NCBI RefSeq assembly: GCF_000422705.1
Contig: NZ_AUGO01000001.1
Location: 616,452 to 680,451, forward strand
Length of the DNA stretch: 64,000 nt
Source of the DNA: Flavobacterium soli DSM 19725
Lineage (GTDB): Bacteria; Bacteroidota; Bacteroidia; Flavobacteriales; Flavobacteriaceae
Direction: 5' to 3'
The translations under genes were made by a program, and so were the position numbers. The notes below the pieces were generated by a model, which did not search any database, had not been told where the DNA came from, and worked only from the letters and a program-made list of their open reading frames with translations. This document shows positions 45,266-53,106 of the stretch, one piece after another; within the stretch, counting starts at the first letter, position 1; each line of letters opens with the position of its first letter.

Positions 45266-46128
45266 TTTAGTACTGCTTCTTTAGGTTTAACGAAATTAAA
45301 ATCTTTACAGAATGCAGTAATATTCCAAATTATCATAATGGTTGCAAAGCTGTACAAGTTCAAAAAAAAGGCTATTCCTAGATGCATAGAAATTATGGAG
45401 ATTAGAATTATATTTCGAAATCTTTTAAATAGTATTAATGGATAAAATATTTCCATCAATAATATGCTAAAAGATAATACAGCATATATTGTTGGAGGCA
45501 ATTCTATTGAGAATTTATAGATAGAGCTTATGGATTTATAAATTGCATTTCCATTCCACCAACCCGTGTCTATTGATTTTGCGATGCCAGATGTAAAATA
45601 AACAATACACAAATGTGCTTGTAAAAATCGTCTTAAAAAAAGGCTATAAGTTATATTGTCCTCTTTGTATAAAAAAGTAGCAGGAAATAGTGCAGTGTAG
45701 AAAAAAGAAATGGTTAAAAAATTATCAAATCCATAATTAAACGAAGAGAATGACTTGAAAATTATCAGCTGTAATACTAAAACAATTATTGATACCAATC
45801 TTGATTTGAATCCAATTATAAATAAAATAAGTGCTATAATATATAGTAGTATAATGTTGTTATAAAATAGGTCTAAATAATTATTGGTCTCTAAAAATAC
45901 ATAGATCGGTTTTAGAAACCCATAATAATCACTATATAGATATAACAATTCTTGCGGAATAATTGTTTGATCTTTTGAAAAGAAAGATTTTATATCTGAA
46001 ATAATTGATAATACATCTATTAAAGCTAATAAACCAATCGAGATCCTGAAAAATATTGTTATGAAACTATAACTAGCATTAGAATTTGAAAAATACTCTT
46101 CAATTTTTAACATAATATATTTTTTCAT
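45262..46128 (-). CDS. HTTM-domain membrane protein (SdpB / gamma-carboxylase-like)
   Basis: The 288-residue protein has eight or more hydrophobic helices and the HTTM core signature LRRFLQAHLCIVYFTSGIAK followed by DTGWWNGNAIYKSIS. This is the shared core of vitamin K-dependent gamma-carboxylases and of SdpB, the membrane protein needed to make the SDP toxin of Bacillus subtilis. It is much shorter than true gamma-carboxylases and lacks their lumenal domain, so SdpB is the better comparison. The start could be Met1 or Met6; both overlap the upstream gene (by 29 or 14 bases). It is in the middle of an operon with a small exported peptide and a DCC thiol protein. Confidence 0.85.
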   Translation of the reverse strand: MKKYIMLKIEEYFSNSNASYSFITIFFRISIGLLALIDVLSIISDIKSFFSKDQTIIPQELLYLYSDYYGFLKPIYVFLETNNYLDLFYNNIILLYIIALILFIIGFKSRLVSIIVLVLQLIIFKSFSSFNYGFDNFLTISFFYTALFPATFLYKEDNITYSLFLRRFLQAHLCIVYFTSGIAKSIDTGWWNGNAIYKSISSIYKFSIELPPTIYAVLSFSILLMEIFYPLILFKRFRNIILISIISMHLGIAFFLNLYSFATIMIIWNITAFCKDFNFVKPKEAVLN

Positions 46129-46741
46129 TTAAAATGTATTTTTTTAATTTTTCTTCTTCATATTTCCATATATCGCTTGGTATTAAACAATAATGTGTAA
46201 CAACATAATGCGTACAATTTTTTGATAGATCAATATTTTTAATTTTGAAATTATTATAATTAAACAAACCTATATATTTTGATATCCTATCGTTATATTT
46301 TATCTTGTTTTCAATATTTAACGAATCACTCTTTTTTGTTTTAGTATTTTTTGTTTTTTTAAAATCGTCTATTGCAGATAGTGAGTTCATTTCTGAAGAA
46401 GCTATAGTTAAAAACCTAATCAAAGAGTTTTTAGATTTTAAATTGTTATTTGTTGTAGTATAAACGAGTTGATTTTTATTATAAATATCAGTTTTATAAT
46501 AACTTTCTGTCGCAACATTAATTCCAAAAAAACCATAACCTGTATTCAATCCAGAATACCTTTTGTAAAAATCAGTAGCACTATTATTAAGTATTAATGT
46601 TGATGAATAATTAATATTGTCTACAATTTTATTATTAATTTTTTTAAATTCGAAATAGTCAAAAAAAACCAAACTAATTGAATGAAAAAAAATGAAAGCA
46701 AAATGAACGATAAAGAATACTATAAAAAATTTATTTTTCAT
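46100..46741 (-). CDS. Single-helix membrane protein, possible SdpA analogue
   Basis: The 213-residue protein has one N-terminal transmembrane helix (FFIVFFIVHFAFIFFHSISLVFF) and an extracytoplasmic domain with YSGLNTGYGFFGINVATESY. The YGFF segment after an aromatic-rich run recalls the GWGFYTKSPR region I remember from SdpA, which also precedes SdpB. The C-terminal part is strongly basic and ends in an amphipathic helix (YEEEKLKKYILNEKIYYV). The Cys pair (KNCTHYVVTHYCLI) may form a disulphide, relevant to the operon's DCC protein. The overlap with the HTTM gene implies translational coupling. The SdpA link is weak similarity plus position. Confidence 0.7.
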   Translation of the reverse strand: MKNKFFIVFFIVHFAFIFFHSISLVFFDYFEFKKINNKIVDNINYSSTLILNNSATDFYKRYSGLNTGYGFFGINVATESYYKTDIYNKNQLVYTTTNNNLKSKNSLIRFLTIASSEMNSLSAIDDFKKTKNTKTKKSDSLNIENKIKYNDRISKYIGLFNYNNFKIKNIDLSKNCTHYVVTHYCLIPSDIWKYEEEKLKKYILNEKIYYVKN

Positions 46742-46796
46742 ATTGAATAAGAATTAAAGTTGGGCAAGTGATTTGCCCAACTTTAAAAATTAAAAA

Positions 46797-47045
46797 TTAG
46801 TAATTTTCAATTACATTAGATTCTGCCAATACAGCTGGCTCATACGTTCTTCTTCTTGTTGAGAACTTATCAGGAAAAGTTTTTTCATCTCTTGTGAAAA
46901 TTTCTTTTGCAGCTGTTATTAAATTCTCATAAGAAGTAATCACTTCAAGATTAACCTCTTTTTTATCACTATTTGTATCTACTGAAGTAAATGATAATAA
47001 TGAAAACGACCCTACTGCTACTGCAGCTATTAAAATTTTTTTCAT
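46797..47045 (-). CDS. Small exported peptide precursor heading the HTTM operon
   Basis: The 82-residue protein has a clean signal peptide (MKKILIAAVAVGSFSLLSF) and a mature part of about 60 residues without Cys. It has an acidic/hydrophobic helix (VNLEVITSYENLITAAKEIF) and then a basic site, DKFSTRRRTYEPAVLAESN, near the C-terminus. The triple Arg could be a protease site that releases the last 18 residues. It is the first gene of a six-gene operon. By position it corresponds to the precursor of a matured peptide (toxin or signal), as SdpC does in Bacillus, but it shows no sequence resemblance to SdpC. Confidence 0.7.
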   Translation of the reverse strand: MKKILIAAVAVGSFSLLSFTSVDTNSDKKEVNLEVITSYENLITAAKEIFTRDEKTFPDKFSTRRRTYEPAVLAESNVIENY

Positions 47046-47537
47046 CTTTGTTGGTTTTTAGATGATTAAACAATTGGTTTTATGATTAATTCGGTAATCA
47101 AATTCTTTTCCTACACCTTATTTTATTTTTCTTTGGGTTTAATAGGTAAAATCCCTCAACTTCGTGGCCACAAAATATTTTTAGTATAAAAATTATTTAA
47201 CCGTAATTTTTCTCAAATGGTTCTTAAAACTATTTTCATAAACGACTTCATTAGTTCTTAGATTTATAATTTTTATATTCCATATACCTAATATCTTGTC
47301 GTAAACAGATACAAATTCCATGTTTAGCATTAATTCAGAACTCTCTTTAATTTTGTATAACACTATTATTAACAAAAAAAACAGCTCCTTAAAGAATGAC
47401 TTTTTTGTTCCATTTGCTCTTGAACGTTAATTGACCTTGTGTTTCTTTTTTCCGTGAAACACATAGTCGCACCATTTTGTCTTTTATTTGGGTTGCAAAA
47501 ATCTCGCAATTCGTAGCTATTTAATGTTTTTAATATC
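47046..47537. other. AT-rich intergenic tract between operon and lipoprotein gene
   Basis: This 492-bp stretch holds no convincing gene. A minus-strand frame of 60 codons at 47193-47375 ends NLRTNEVVYENSF..., slightly like a worn protein C-terminus, and a 28-codon frame is at 47404-47490. TGTGTTTC and GAAACACA form an 8-bp inverted repeat at 47438-47463. The promoter of the peptide operon must lie just upstream of 47045, but no TAnnTTTG match is evident there. Confidence 0.5.
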
Positions 47538-47708
47538 TTAATTTCCTTTTACAACCTTTTCATCTTTCCCCCAATCTTTATCATGTGTTGGAGGAGTTGA
47601 GTCTGTTACAACTTCTGTTGTGTTAACCTCTATATTAATTTCGTTATCATCTGTTGTACAAGCCAATGTACTGATGGTCAAAAACAATAAAACGGCAATT
47701 TTTTTCAT
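47538..47708 (-). CDS. 56-residue lipoprotein
   Basis: The ATG at 47708 starts a frame of 56 codons: MKKIAVLLFLTISTLACTTD, a lipoprotein signal with Cys at residue 17, then an acidic mature peptide of 40 residues (NEINIEVNTTEVVTD, then PPTHDKDWGKDEKVVKGN). The mature part has no helix-forming hydrophobic region. I do not recognise it. It is divergent from the membrane-bound AraC-type regulator gene, with two palindromes between, and so is a candidate target of that regulator. Confidence 0.7.
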   Translation of the reverse strand: MKKIAVLLFLTISTLACTTDDNEINIEVNTTEVVTDSTPPTHDKDWGKDEKVVKGN

Positions 47709-47870
47709 AATCATAAAATTTAGAGTTAGTCCACACTTTTGGTGTAGGGTTTAAAATCATTTTTATGAACTACTACCGGTTTTCGTTCTGTAAAGTAAAA
47801 TCACTTTTTTGTGATATTTTTTTCAACAAATCTATGGGGTCAAATCAAGTTTCACAACCAATATAACGTG

Positions 47871-47925
47871 GAATTTATAAATTCGGGGTACCCAAAACAC
47901 ACCGAATTTATAAATTCGGTGTGTT
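47871..47925. promoter_or_regulatory. Pair of matching palindromes upstream of the regulator
   Basis: The 14-bp palindrome GAATTTATAAATTC occurs at 47871-47884 and at 47904-47917, with centres 33 bp apart, about three helical turns. The second copy is extended to a perfect 30-bp palindrome (47896-47925) by ACACACC and GGTGTGT arms. It lies in the 348-bp divergent gap between the 56-residue lipoprotein gene and the regulator gene. It may be a pair of operator sites. The 30-bp copy, followed by GTTTTT, could also be a terminator or attenuator hairpin. Confidence 0.65.
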
Positions 47926-48056
47926 GTTTTTAGCTGTAAAGTATTGATTTTATTGGCTTTTTGCGTTGGGGATGTGTTTCGTAAAAAACTGGTAAAAAAA
48001 ATGTGTTTGGTGTGCTAAAAATGGTTATAATTGTAAGTAAATATCAGATTATGTTA

Positions 48057-49760
48057 ATGCTTAAACGCCAGTTTTTAATCTTTTTCGCCTTTTTTATTTC
48101 AAGTCAGTATTTTTTTGCTCAAAAAAAGGCAATAGCTATTTCAGGGACTCTTGTCAACAAGGACTACGAATATTTAAAAAACCAAATCTCTAACTCCGAA
48201 AAAGATAGTATAAAACTAGGTATCCATCTTGACTATTTCGTTAAAAAAGCAAGAAATGAAAATAATCTGCATGAGTTATGCCATTTTTATCGATATTATC
48301 ATTTTTATTATCCGGAAAACAAACATTTTGTTTATGCAGATAGTGCTATTTATTATGCTAAAAGGATAAAAGACAATGCTTTAATAGGAGATGCTTATTA
48401 TTCTAAAAGCGTAGTCTATTTTTTTAGAAAGCAATACAAAGAATCGCTTGATGCTACTTTAATTGCAAATGAGTATGTTGAGAAAACAAATGATGATTAT
48501 CTCAAAGCCAAAATTAAGTACAGAATTGCAAACATAAAATTGTATCTAGGTTTTTACAAAGACGCTATTGTTCTTTTTAAAGAATGTGAGTCCTATTTTG
48601 GGCAAAAAAAGGATTACAATAATCAAAAAGGATATTTAAAATCGTTAAGTGGCTTGGCCAAATGTTATATAAGTTTAGGGAAATATGATCAAGCCTCTAC
48701 CATTCTATTATTAGGAATAAAAACGGCAGAAGAACAAAACTTTGACTTCGATGTTCAATATTTTGCCAAGACACAAGGAATTAATGAGTATTTTAAAAAG
48801 AACTATGAGGTGGCGGTTTCGCAACTAGAACAGGCACTTCCTACTATTATAGAAAATAAAGACATTTCTGCCGAAACAACTTTATATTTTTATATTGGGA
48901 AAAGCCTGTTGGCACTCCATCAGCAAGGAAAAGCTATGTCTTATTTCTTTAAAGTAGATAGTGTTTTGGCGGATGAAACCTTTATGACGCCTGAATTGAG
49001 AGAGAATTTCGAAATTCTCATCGATCATTATAAGAAACAAAATAATATCGAGAAGCAATTGGAATATGTCAACCGGCTTATTGATGCTGATAAAGTGTTG
49101 AATCAAAATTATCAATACTTGTCAGGTAAAATTCATAAGGAATATGATACTAAAGGTTTGCTTGAAGCAAAAGAATCCCTAGAAGCTGAACTTTCGCAGG
49201 AAGAAGCTAAATCATGGATATATATAGGTTTTGTAGCTTTGCTGGTAATAAGTTTAGGGAGTATCGTGTATTTATATTTTAAAAAGCAACGATTATACAA
49301 ACAAAAATTTGAAGCTTTGTTGTTAAGGCAAAAAGAGCAAGTGGAAGTTAAAGAAACTCCGAAACCAATTGCTAAAAATATCGGTATCAATCCAGAAGTA
49401 GTGAACAATTTATTAAAAAAAATCGAGCGTTTTGAAAAAGAACAGCTCTTTCTTAAAAAAGGAATTACGCTAAACAAACTTGCTGATCAATTCAAAACCA
49501 ATTCTACTTATTTGTCTAAAGTTATCAATCATTACACCGGTAAAAACTTTAGTACTTATATTAACGATTTGAGAATTGAATATGCCATCGACCTGCTCAA
49601 AAGTGAAAGAATTACGCAAAAGTACAGCATCAAAGCTTTAGGCGAGATGACAGGTTTTACAACCACACAACATTTCTCTGATGCGTTTCAGCTTTATTCT
49701 GGCTTAAAGCCTTCTTACTTTATTGATGAATTAGCAAAAAGTCAGTTGAAAGTCGTTTAA
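48057..49760 (+). CDS. Membrane-bound TPR regulator with AraC-type DNA-binding domain
   Basis: From the Met at 48057 the protein has 567 residues. A signal or anchor segment (MLKRQFLIFFAFFISSQYFFA) is followed by TPR-like helical repeats (about 60-380, e.g. GDAYYSKSVVYFFRKQYKESLDAT) exposed outside the inner membrane. A transmembrane helix (SWIYIGFVALLVISLGSIVYLYF) comes next, then a cytoplasmic linker and a C-terminal AraC-type helix-turn-helix (about 460-560; LNKLADQFKTNSTYLSKVIN, IKALGEMTGFTTTQHFSDAFQ). It would sense a periplasmic signal and control genes directly. An in-frame GTG at 48003 and ATGs at 48021 and 48051 are alternatives; a -7-like TATAATTG at 48026 favours the last two. Confidence 0.88.
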   Translation: MLKRQFLIFFAFFISSQYFFAQKKAIAISGTLVNKDYEYLKNQISNSEKDSIKLGIHLDYFVKKARNENNLHELCHFYRYYHFYYPENKHFVYADSAIYYAKRIKDNALIGDAYYSKSVVYFFRKQYKESLDATLIANEYVEKTNDDYLKAKIKYRIANIKLYLGFYKDAIVLFKECESYFGQKKDYNNQKGYLKSLSGLAKCYISLGKYDQASTILLLGIKTAEEQNFDFDVQYFAKTQGINEYFKKNYEVAVSQLEQALPTIIENKDISAETTLYFYIGKSLLALHQQGKAMSYFFKVDSVLADETFMTPELRENFEILIDHYKKQNNIEKQLEYVNRLIDADKVLNQNYQYLSGKIHKEYDTKGLLEAKESLEAELSQEEAKSWIYIGFVALLVISLGSIVYLYFKKQRLYKQKFEALLLRQKEQVEVKETPKPIAKNIGINPEVVNNLLKKIERFEKEQLFLKKGITLNKLADQFKTNSTYLSKVINHYTGKNFSTYINDLRIEYAIDLLKSERITQKYSIKALGEMTGFTTTQHFSDAFQLYSGLKPSYFIDELAKSQLKVV

Positions 49761-50276
49761 TTACAGATTAATTTTCAATCTAGTCACTTTTTGATCTTCC
49801 ACAACGGCAGGAAAATCTATCGAAATCTCGTTTCCTATTTTAGAAAAATTGCCTTTTGTGATTTTATAATTTCCTGCTTTTCCTTTGCAGTAACACCAAA
49901 CGCCGAATAGCATTTTGGTATTTTGAAGTTCTTTGTTCGATAATTTTAGATCCGTAGTATTCGACGAGTTGAGTTCGAAAATTATTTCTTCTTTATAACC
50001 CGCATCTTGATATTGCTTGTCGGTTTTTTGGTTGTAAGTATAGTGATAAACAGTTGTTCCGTTAAAATCTTCTAGTTCAAAAAAGGTTGCACCAATGCCA
50101 TCGGTTTTGACGATCATGGTTTTGTTAGGAAATACTTCCAAGGAGCATTCGTAATCTTCTGGACAAGAACTTAAAATTTGTGGTTTTATGTTTTTACTTT
50201 CTTGAGAAACGTTTTTCTTGCAGTTGCAGGACAACATCAAGAAGGAAATAAGCGATAATAAAATTGTTTTTTTCAT
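49761..50276 (-). CDS. Lipoprotein of unknown function
   Basis: The 171-residue protein has a lipoprotein signal (LMLSCNCKK, Cys about 17) and a beta-rich mature part with paired Cys (SSCPEDYECSLEVFPNKTMIV, later VWCYCKGKAGNYKI). The C-terminal part EISIDFPAVVEDQKVTRLKINL reads as a beta sandwich. No family is recognised. The stop codon directly abuts that of the convergent regulator gene with no base between. Confidence 0.75.
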   Translation of the reverse strand: MKKTILLSLISFLMLSCNCKKNVSQESKNIKPQILSSCPEDYECSLEVFPNKTMIVKTDGIGATFFELEDFNGTTVYHYTYNQKTDKQYQDAGYKEEIIFELNSSNTTDLKLSNKELQNTKMLFGVWCYCKGKAGNYKITKGNFSKIGNEISIDFPAVVEDQKVTRLKINL

Positions 50277-50377
50277 GGCAAGAAAATTAATTTGTTTCTA
50301 AAGATAATAAAAAAAAGAGTGTTCAGTCACGGTCACCGTTTTCAGTGGTTTTCTGGAACCTTCTTATTTCCTTACAA

Positions 50378-51007
50378 TTATTTTCCATTAAAAGCATTCA
50401 TCGTGTTTTCCAATCCAGCAGTTCCGAAAGATTTAATGATTTCTGAAGCTAGTTCGAGTCTTTCAGGAAGAGCTGCTTTTTCGGCTTCGTCCCATTCACC
50501 CAAAACATAATCTACTTGTTGGCCTTTCTTGAATTGGTCGCTGATGCCGAAACGGAATCGGGCATAATTTTGTGTATTTAAAACCAAGTTGGTGTTTTTT
50601 AAACCATTATGACCACCATCACTTCCCTTGGGTTTGATACGGATAGTTCCGAAAGAAAGGTTCAAATCGTCGGTGATGACCAATATATTTTCTAATGGGA
50701 TGTTTTCCTTATCCATCCAAAATTTTATGGCTTTCCCAGAAAGGTTCATATAAGTATTTGGTTTCAGTAGAAGGAACGTTCTGCCTTTGAATTTATATTC
50801 GGCTAAAGTGCCAAGCTTTACGGTTTCGAAAGTGAGGGCTTCTTTCTTGGCGAAAAAATCTAAGACTTTAAAACCTATATTGTGACGTGTATTGACGTAT
50901 TCTGCTCCAATGTTGCCGAGGCCAACGATTAAGAATTTCTTCATTGGGTCTGTGTTTTCTGTAATTTTTGTTTCTTGTTTCTGGAATAAATTGGTAAGCC
51001 ATTTCAT
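50378..51007 (-). CDS. pth: Peptidyl-tRNA hydrolase
   Basis: The enzyme releases tRNA from stalled peptidyl-tRNA. From the ATG at 51007 it has 209 residues, about 20 more than E. coli Pth because of the N-terminal extension MKWLTNLFQKQETKITENTD before MKKFLIVGLGN. The active-site His and neighbours are in VNTRHNIGFKVLD. Other motifs are KPNTYMNLSGKA, VITDDLNLSFGTIRIKPKGSDGGHNGLKN and RFRFGISDQ. The -7 element TATCTTTG is at 51012-51019, four bases before this ATG. A longer reading frame to 51040 uses a TTG upstream of the promoter and is not used. Confidence 0.93.
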   Translation of the reverse strand: MKWLTNLFQKQETKITENTDPMKKFLIVGLGNIGAEYVNTRHNIGFKVLDFFAKKEALTFETVKLGTLAEYKFKGRTFLLLKPNTYMNLSGKAIKFWMDKENIPLENILVITDDLNLSFGTIRIKPKGSDGGHNGLKNTNLVLNTQNYARFRFGISDQFKKGQQVDYVLGEWDEAEKAALPERLELASEIIKSFGTAGLENTMNAFNGK

Positions 51008-51011
51008 GTGG

Positions 51012-51019
51012 CAAAGATA
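51012..51019 (-). promoter_or_regulatory. -7 element TATCTTTG, four bases from the pth ATG
   Basis: TATCTTTG on the minus strand matches TAnnTTTG. The gap to the ATG at 51007 is four bases (CCAC), so transcription would start at about the A of ATG. Confidence 0.6.
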
Positions 51020-51049
51020 GGAAAGTTTACAAACACACAAATGGTTTTG

Positions 51050-51200
51050 TCCCGAAGCTTCGGGATAACCCTGATTGTCTCACATTGCACTTATTGATAT
51101 AAGTGTTCGGTGAACATGGTTGAAACGGCATCCTTTTTCTCGCTTCTTTAGCGAGGAAAAGATAGAGTGGAAAGCAGGAATATGTCCCGAAGCTTCGGGA
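51050..51200. repeat. Palindrome-bounded copy of the dispersed hairpin repeat
   Basis: Two TCCCGAAGCTTCGGGA palindromes (51050-51065 and 51185-51200) enclose a copy 4 of the hairpin element: CCCTGATTG near 51070, then GAAACGGCATCCTTTTTCTC, a stem of CTCGCTTC and TTAGCGAGG, then GATAGAGTGGAAAGCAGGAA up to 51181. It lies between pth and the rplY terminator and holds no gene. Confidence 0.7.
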
Positions 51201-51250
51201 TGAAAATGCTCTACCGATTCGTTCCTGAAAATTGAAATGGTTGTAATAAA

Positions 51251-51280
51251 AAAAGCACCAGTTTTGAGGCTGGTGCTTTT
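51251..51280 (-). terminator. Terminator of rplY
   Basis: AAAAGCACCAG and CTGGTGCTTTT form an 11-bp stem around TTTTGAGG, with an A run on the plus strand that becomes a T run on the minus strand, 18 bases after the stop codon at 51299. Confidence 0.88.
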
Positions 51281-51298
51281 TGAAATATAATGGTAAGA

Positions 51299-51910
51299 TT
51301 ATTTTTTCTTTCCTTTCGCAGGTGCTTTTGCTGCTTTTGCTGCTTCTTGAGCTGCTTTCATCGCTGCACGAGAAATTCTTACTTGAGCTACAACAGTGTT
51401 GTCTGGGTGAAGTAATTTGTAGTTATCTGCAACAAGTTTTGTTACATACAATTTGTTACCCATTTCAAGTTCAGAAATGTTTGCTTCAACAAAATCCGGA
51501 AGGTTTTTTGGTAAAGCTTTTACTTTCAATCTACGAGTGTTCAAACGTAAAACACCACCTAAAAGTACACCTGGAGAAACTCCTGTTACTTTTACTGGAA
51601 CTTCCATAGTGATTTCTTTGTCATCGTGTAATTGGAAGAAGTCAATGTGTAAAATCTTGTCAGATACAGGGTGAACCTGAATATCTTGCAAAATTGCATT
51701 GAATTTTTTACCACCTTCAAGGTCGATCTCAACTGTGTGAGCGTTTGGAGTGTAAACCAAGTTTTTGAATGCTTTTTCATCTGCTGAAAAATGAACTGGT
51801 TGATCTCCTCCGTATAAAACGCAAGGAACCGCTCCAGCATTACGTAAGGCTTTAGTAGCTACTTTGCCCACGCTTTCTCTTTCTGATCCTTTAATTGTAA
51901 TCGATTTCAT
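51299..51910 (-). CDS. rplY: 50S ribosomal protein L25 (general stress protein Ctc)
   Basis: The 203-residue protein binds 5S rRNA. The N-terminal domain [35 protein letters not shown] and the middle [15 protein letters not shown] are the L25 signature; the rest is the C-terminal TL5/Ctc domain ([42 protein letters not shown]). It ends with an Ala/Lys-rich tail ([19 protein letters not shown]) typical of Bacteroidota. It is 51 bases downstream of prs and may be co-transcribed with it, as prs and rplY often are. Confidence 0.95.
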   Translation of the reverse strand: MKSITIKGSERESVGKVATKALRNAGAVPCVLYGGDQPVHFSADEKAFKNLVYTPNAHTVEIDLEGGKKFNAILQDIQVHPVSDKILHIDFFQLHDDKEITMEVPVKVTGVSPGVLLGGVLRLNTRRLKVKALPKNLPDFVEANISELEMGNKLYVTKLVADNYKLLHPDNTVVAQVRISRAAMKAAQEAAKAAKAPAKGKKK

Positions 51911-51961
51911 TGTAAAAATATATAATTAATAAAAAATACTAGTTAAAGTGTTTGTTCCTGA

Positions 51962-52903
51962 CTACATCAAGAATTTTCCACTGATAGAGTTGTTGTGTTG
52001 TACCATTTGCATTACTTCTGCAAAAAGTGGTGCACAACTCACGACTCTGATTTTGTTTGATTCTTTCTTTAACGGAATAGAATCGGTAACAATTAATTCC
52101 TTTAATTGGGAATTTTCAATTTTTTCGTAGGCTTCTCCCGATAGAATTGGATGCGTACAAATTGCGCGAACGCTTAATGCTCCTTTTTCCATCATTAAAT
52201 CGGCGGCTTTCGCCAAAGTACCTCCGGTATCTATCATGTCATCTACTAGGATGACGTTTCTTCCTTTTACTTCTCCGATAAGTTCCATCGTGTCGATCAC
52301 GTTGGCTGCTTTTCGTTGTTTGTAACAAATCACCACGTCTGACTCTAAAAATTTAGAATAGGCATAAGCTCTTTTTGAACCTCCCATGTCTGGTGATGCA
52401 ATCGTTAGATTGTCTAAACCTAAACTTTTTACATACGGCAAGAAAATAGTTGAAGCAAACAGGTGATCTACTGGTTTTTCAAAAAATCCTTGGATCTGAT
52501 CTGCATGCAAGTCCATTGTCATAATACGCGTTGCTCCAGCAGATTCTAAAAGTTTTGCAACCAATTTAGCTCCAATCGGAACACGAGGTTTGTCTTTTCT
52601 ATCTTGACGTGCCCATCCAAAATAAGGTATTACAGCTGTAATGTGTCGAGCCGAAGCTCTTTTGGCAGCATCAATCATCAGTAAAAGTTCCATCAAGTTG
52701 TCGCTACTTGGAAAGGTAGAGCAAACAAGAAAAACCCTTAAACCTCTGATAGATTCCTCGAATGACGGTTGAAATTCACCATCGCTGTATTTTGAGAACG
52801 TTACTTTACCTAGCGGAACTCCATAGCTTTTGGCTATTTGTTCTGCCAAATATACACTTTGAGAACATGCAAAAATTTTTGCTTCCGGTTCTTGGTGTGG
52901 CAT
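51962..52903 (-). CDS. prs: Ribose-phosphate pyrophosphokinase
   Basis: The 313-residue enzyme makes PRPP from ribose 5-phosphate and ATP for purine, pyrimidine, His and Trp synthesis. The ATP loop is AVIPYFGWARQDRKDKPR, the metal-binding histidine is in DLHADQIQGFFE, and the PRPP loop is VILVDDMIDTGGTLAKAAD. The N-terminal KIFACSQSVYLAEQIAKSYG is normal. The -7 element TAAATTTG is at 52955-52962. Confidence 0.96.
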   Translation of the reverse strand: MPHQEPEAKIFACSQSVYLAEQIAKSYGVPLGKVTFSKYSDGEFQPSFEESIRGLRVFLVCSTFPSSDNLMELLLMIDAAKRASARHITAVIPYFGWARQDRKDKPRVPIGAKLVAKLLESAGATRIMTMDLHADQIQGFFEKPVDHLFASTIFLPYVKSLGLDNLTIASPDMGGSKRAYAYSKFLESDVVICYKQRKAANVIDTMELIGEVKGRNVILVDDMIDTGGTLAKAADLMMEKGALSVRAICTHPILSGEAYEKIENSQLKELIVTDSIPLKKESNKIRVVSCAPLFAEVMQMVQHNNSISGKFLM

Positions 52904-52954
52904 TTTAATTTGTTGTTTAGTAGTTAGTTAGTGTTGTGTCGCCGAAACGAGGTG

Positions 52955-52962
52955 CAAATTTA
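52955..52962 (-). promoter_or_regulatory. -7 element TAAATTTG for prs
   Basis: TAAATTTG on the minus strand matches TAnnTTTG, about 51 bases before the prs ATG, so a leader of about 45 nt is expected. Confidence 0.5.
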
Positions 52963-53028
52963 GGAATAAAAATGAACTCTGAAAGGAAAATTTCGAGTAT
53001 TTTTTTTAGAATATGTAAAATTATTTTT

Positions 53029-53036
53029 TACATTTG
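53029..53036 (+). promoter_or_regulatory. -7 element TACATTTG for tRNA-Leu
   Basis: TACATTTG matches TAnnTTTG. It predicts a transcript start near 53042, about 65 bases before the mature tRNA 5' end, which needs RNase P trimming. Confidence 0.5.
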
Positions 53037-53106
53037 CACCGTGTTAAAGGAATTGGTGTTACAATCAATTCTATTGCGATGAAGCTGTTGCTTCTTCGTC
53101 TGCTAA

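Noticed and set aside
47193..47375. Minus-strand frame of 60 codons near the peptide operon
   Set aside because: No promoter, no recognisable motif and AT-rich composition. At best it is a worn C-terminus of an older gene.
47404..47490. Short minus-strand frame downstream of the 56-residue lipoprotein
   Set aside because: Only about 28 codons from a Met, with an inverted repeat inside. Too short and too weak to call.
51008..51040. N-terminal extension of Pth from TTG
   Set aside because: The promoter element lies inside it; the ATG at 51007 is the first usable start.
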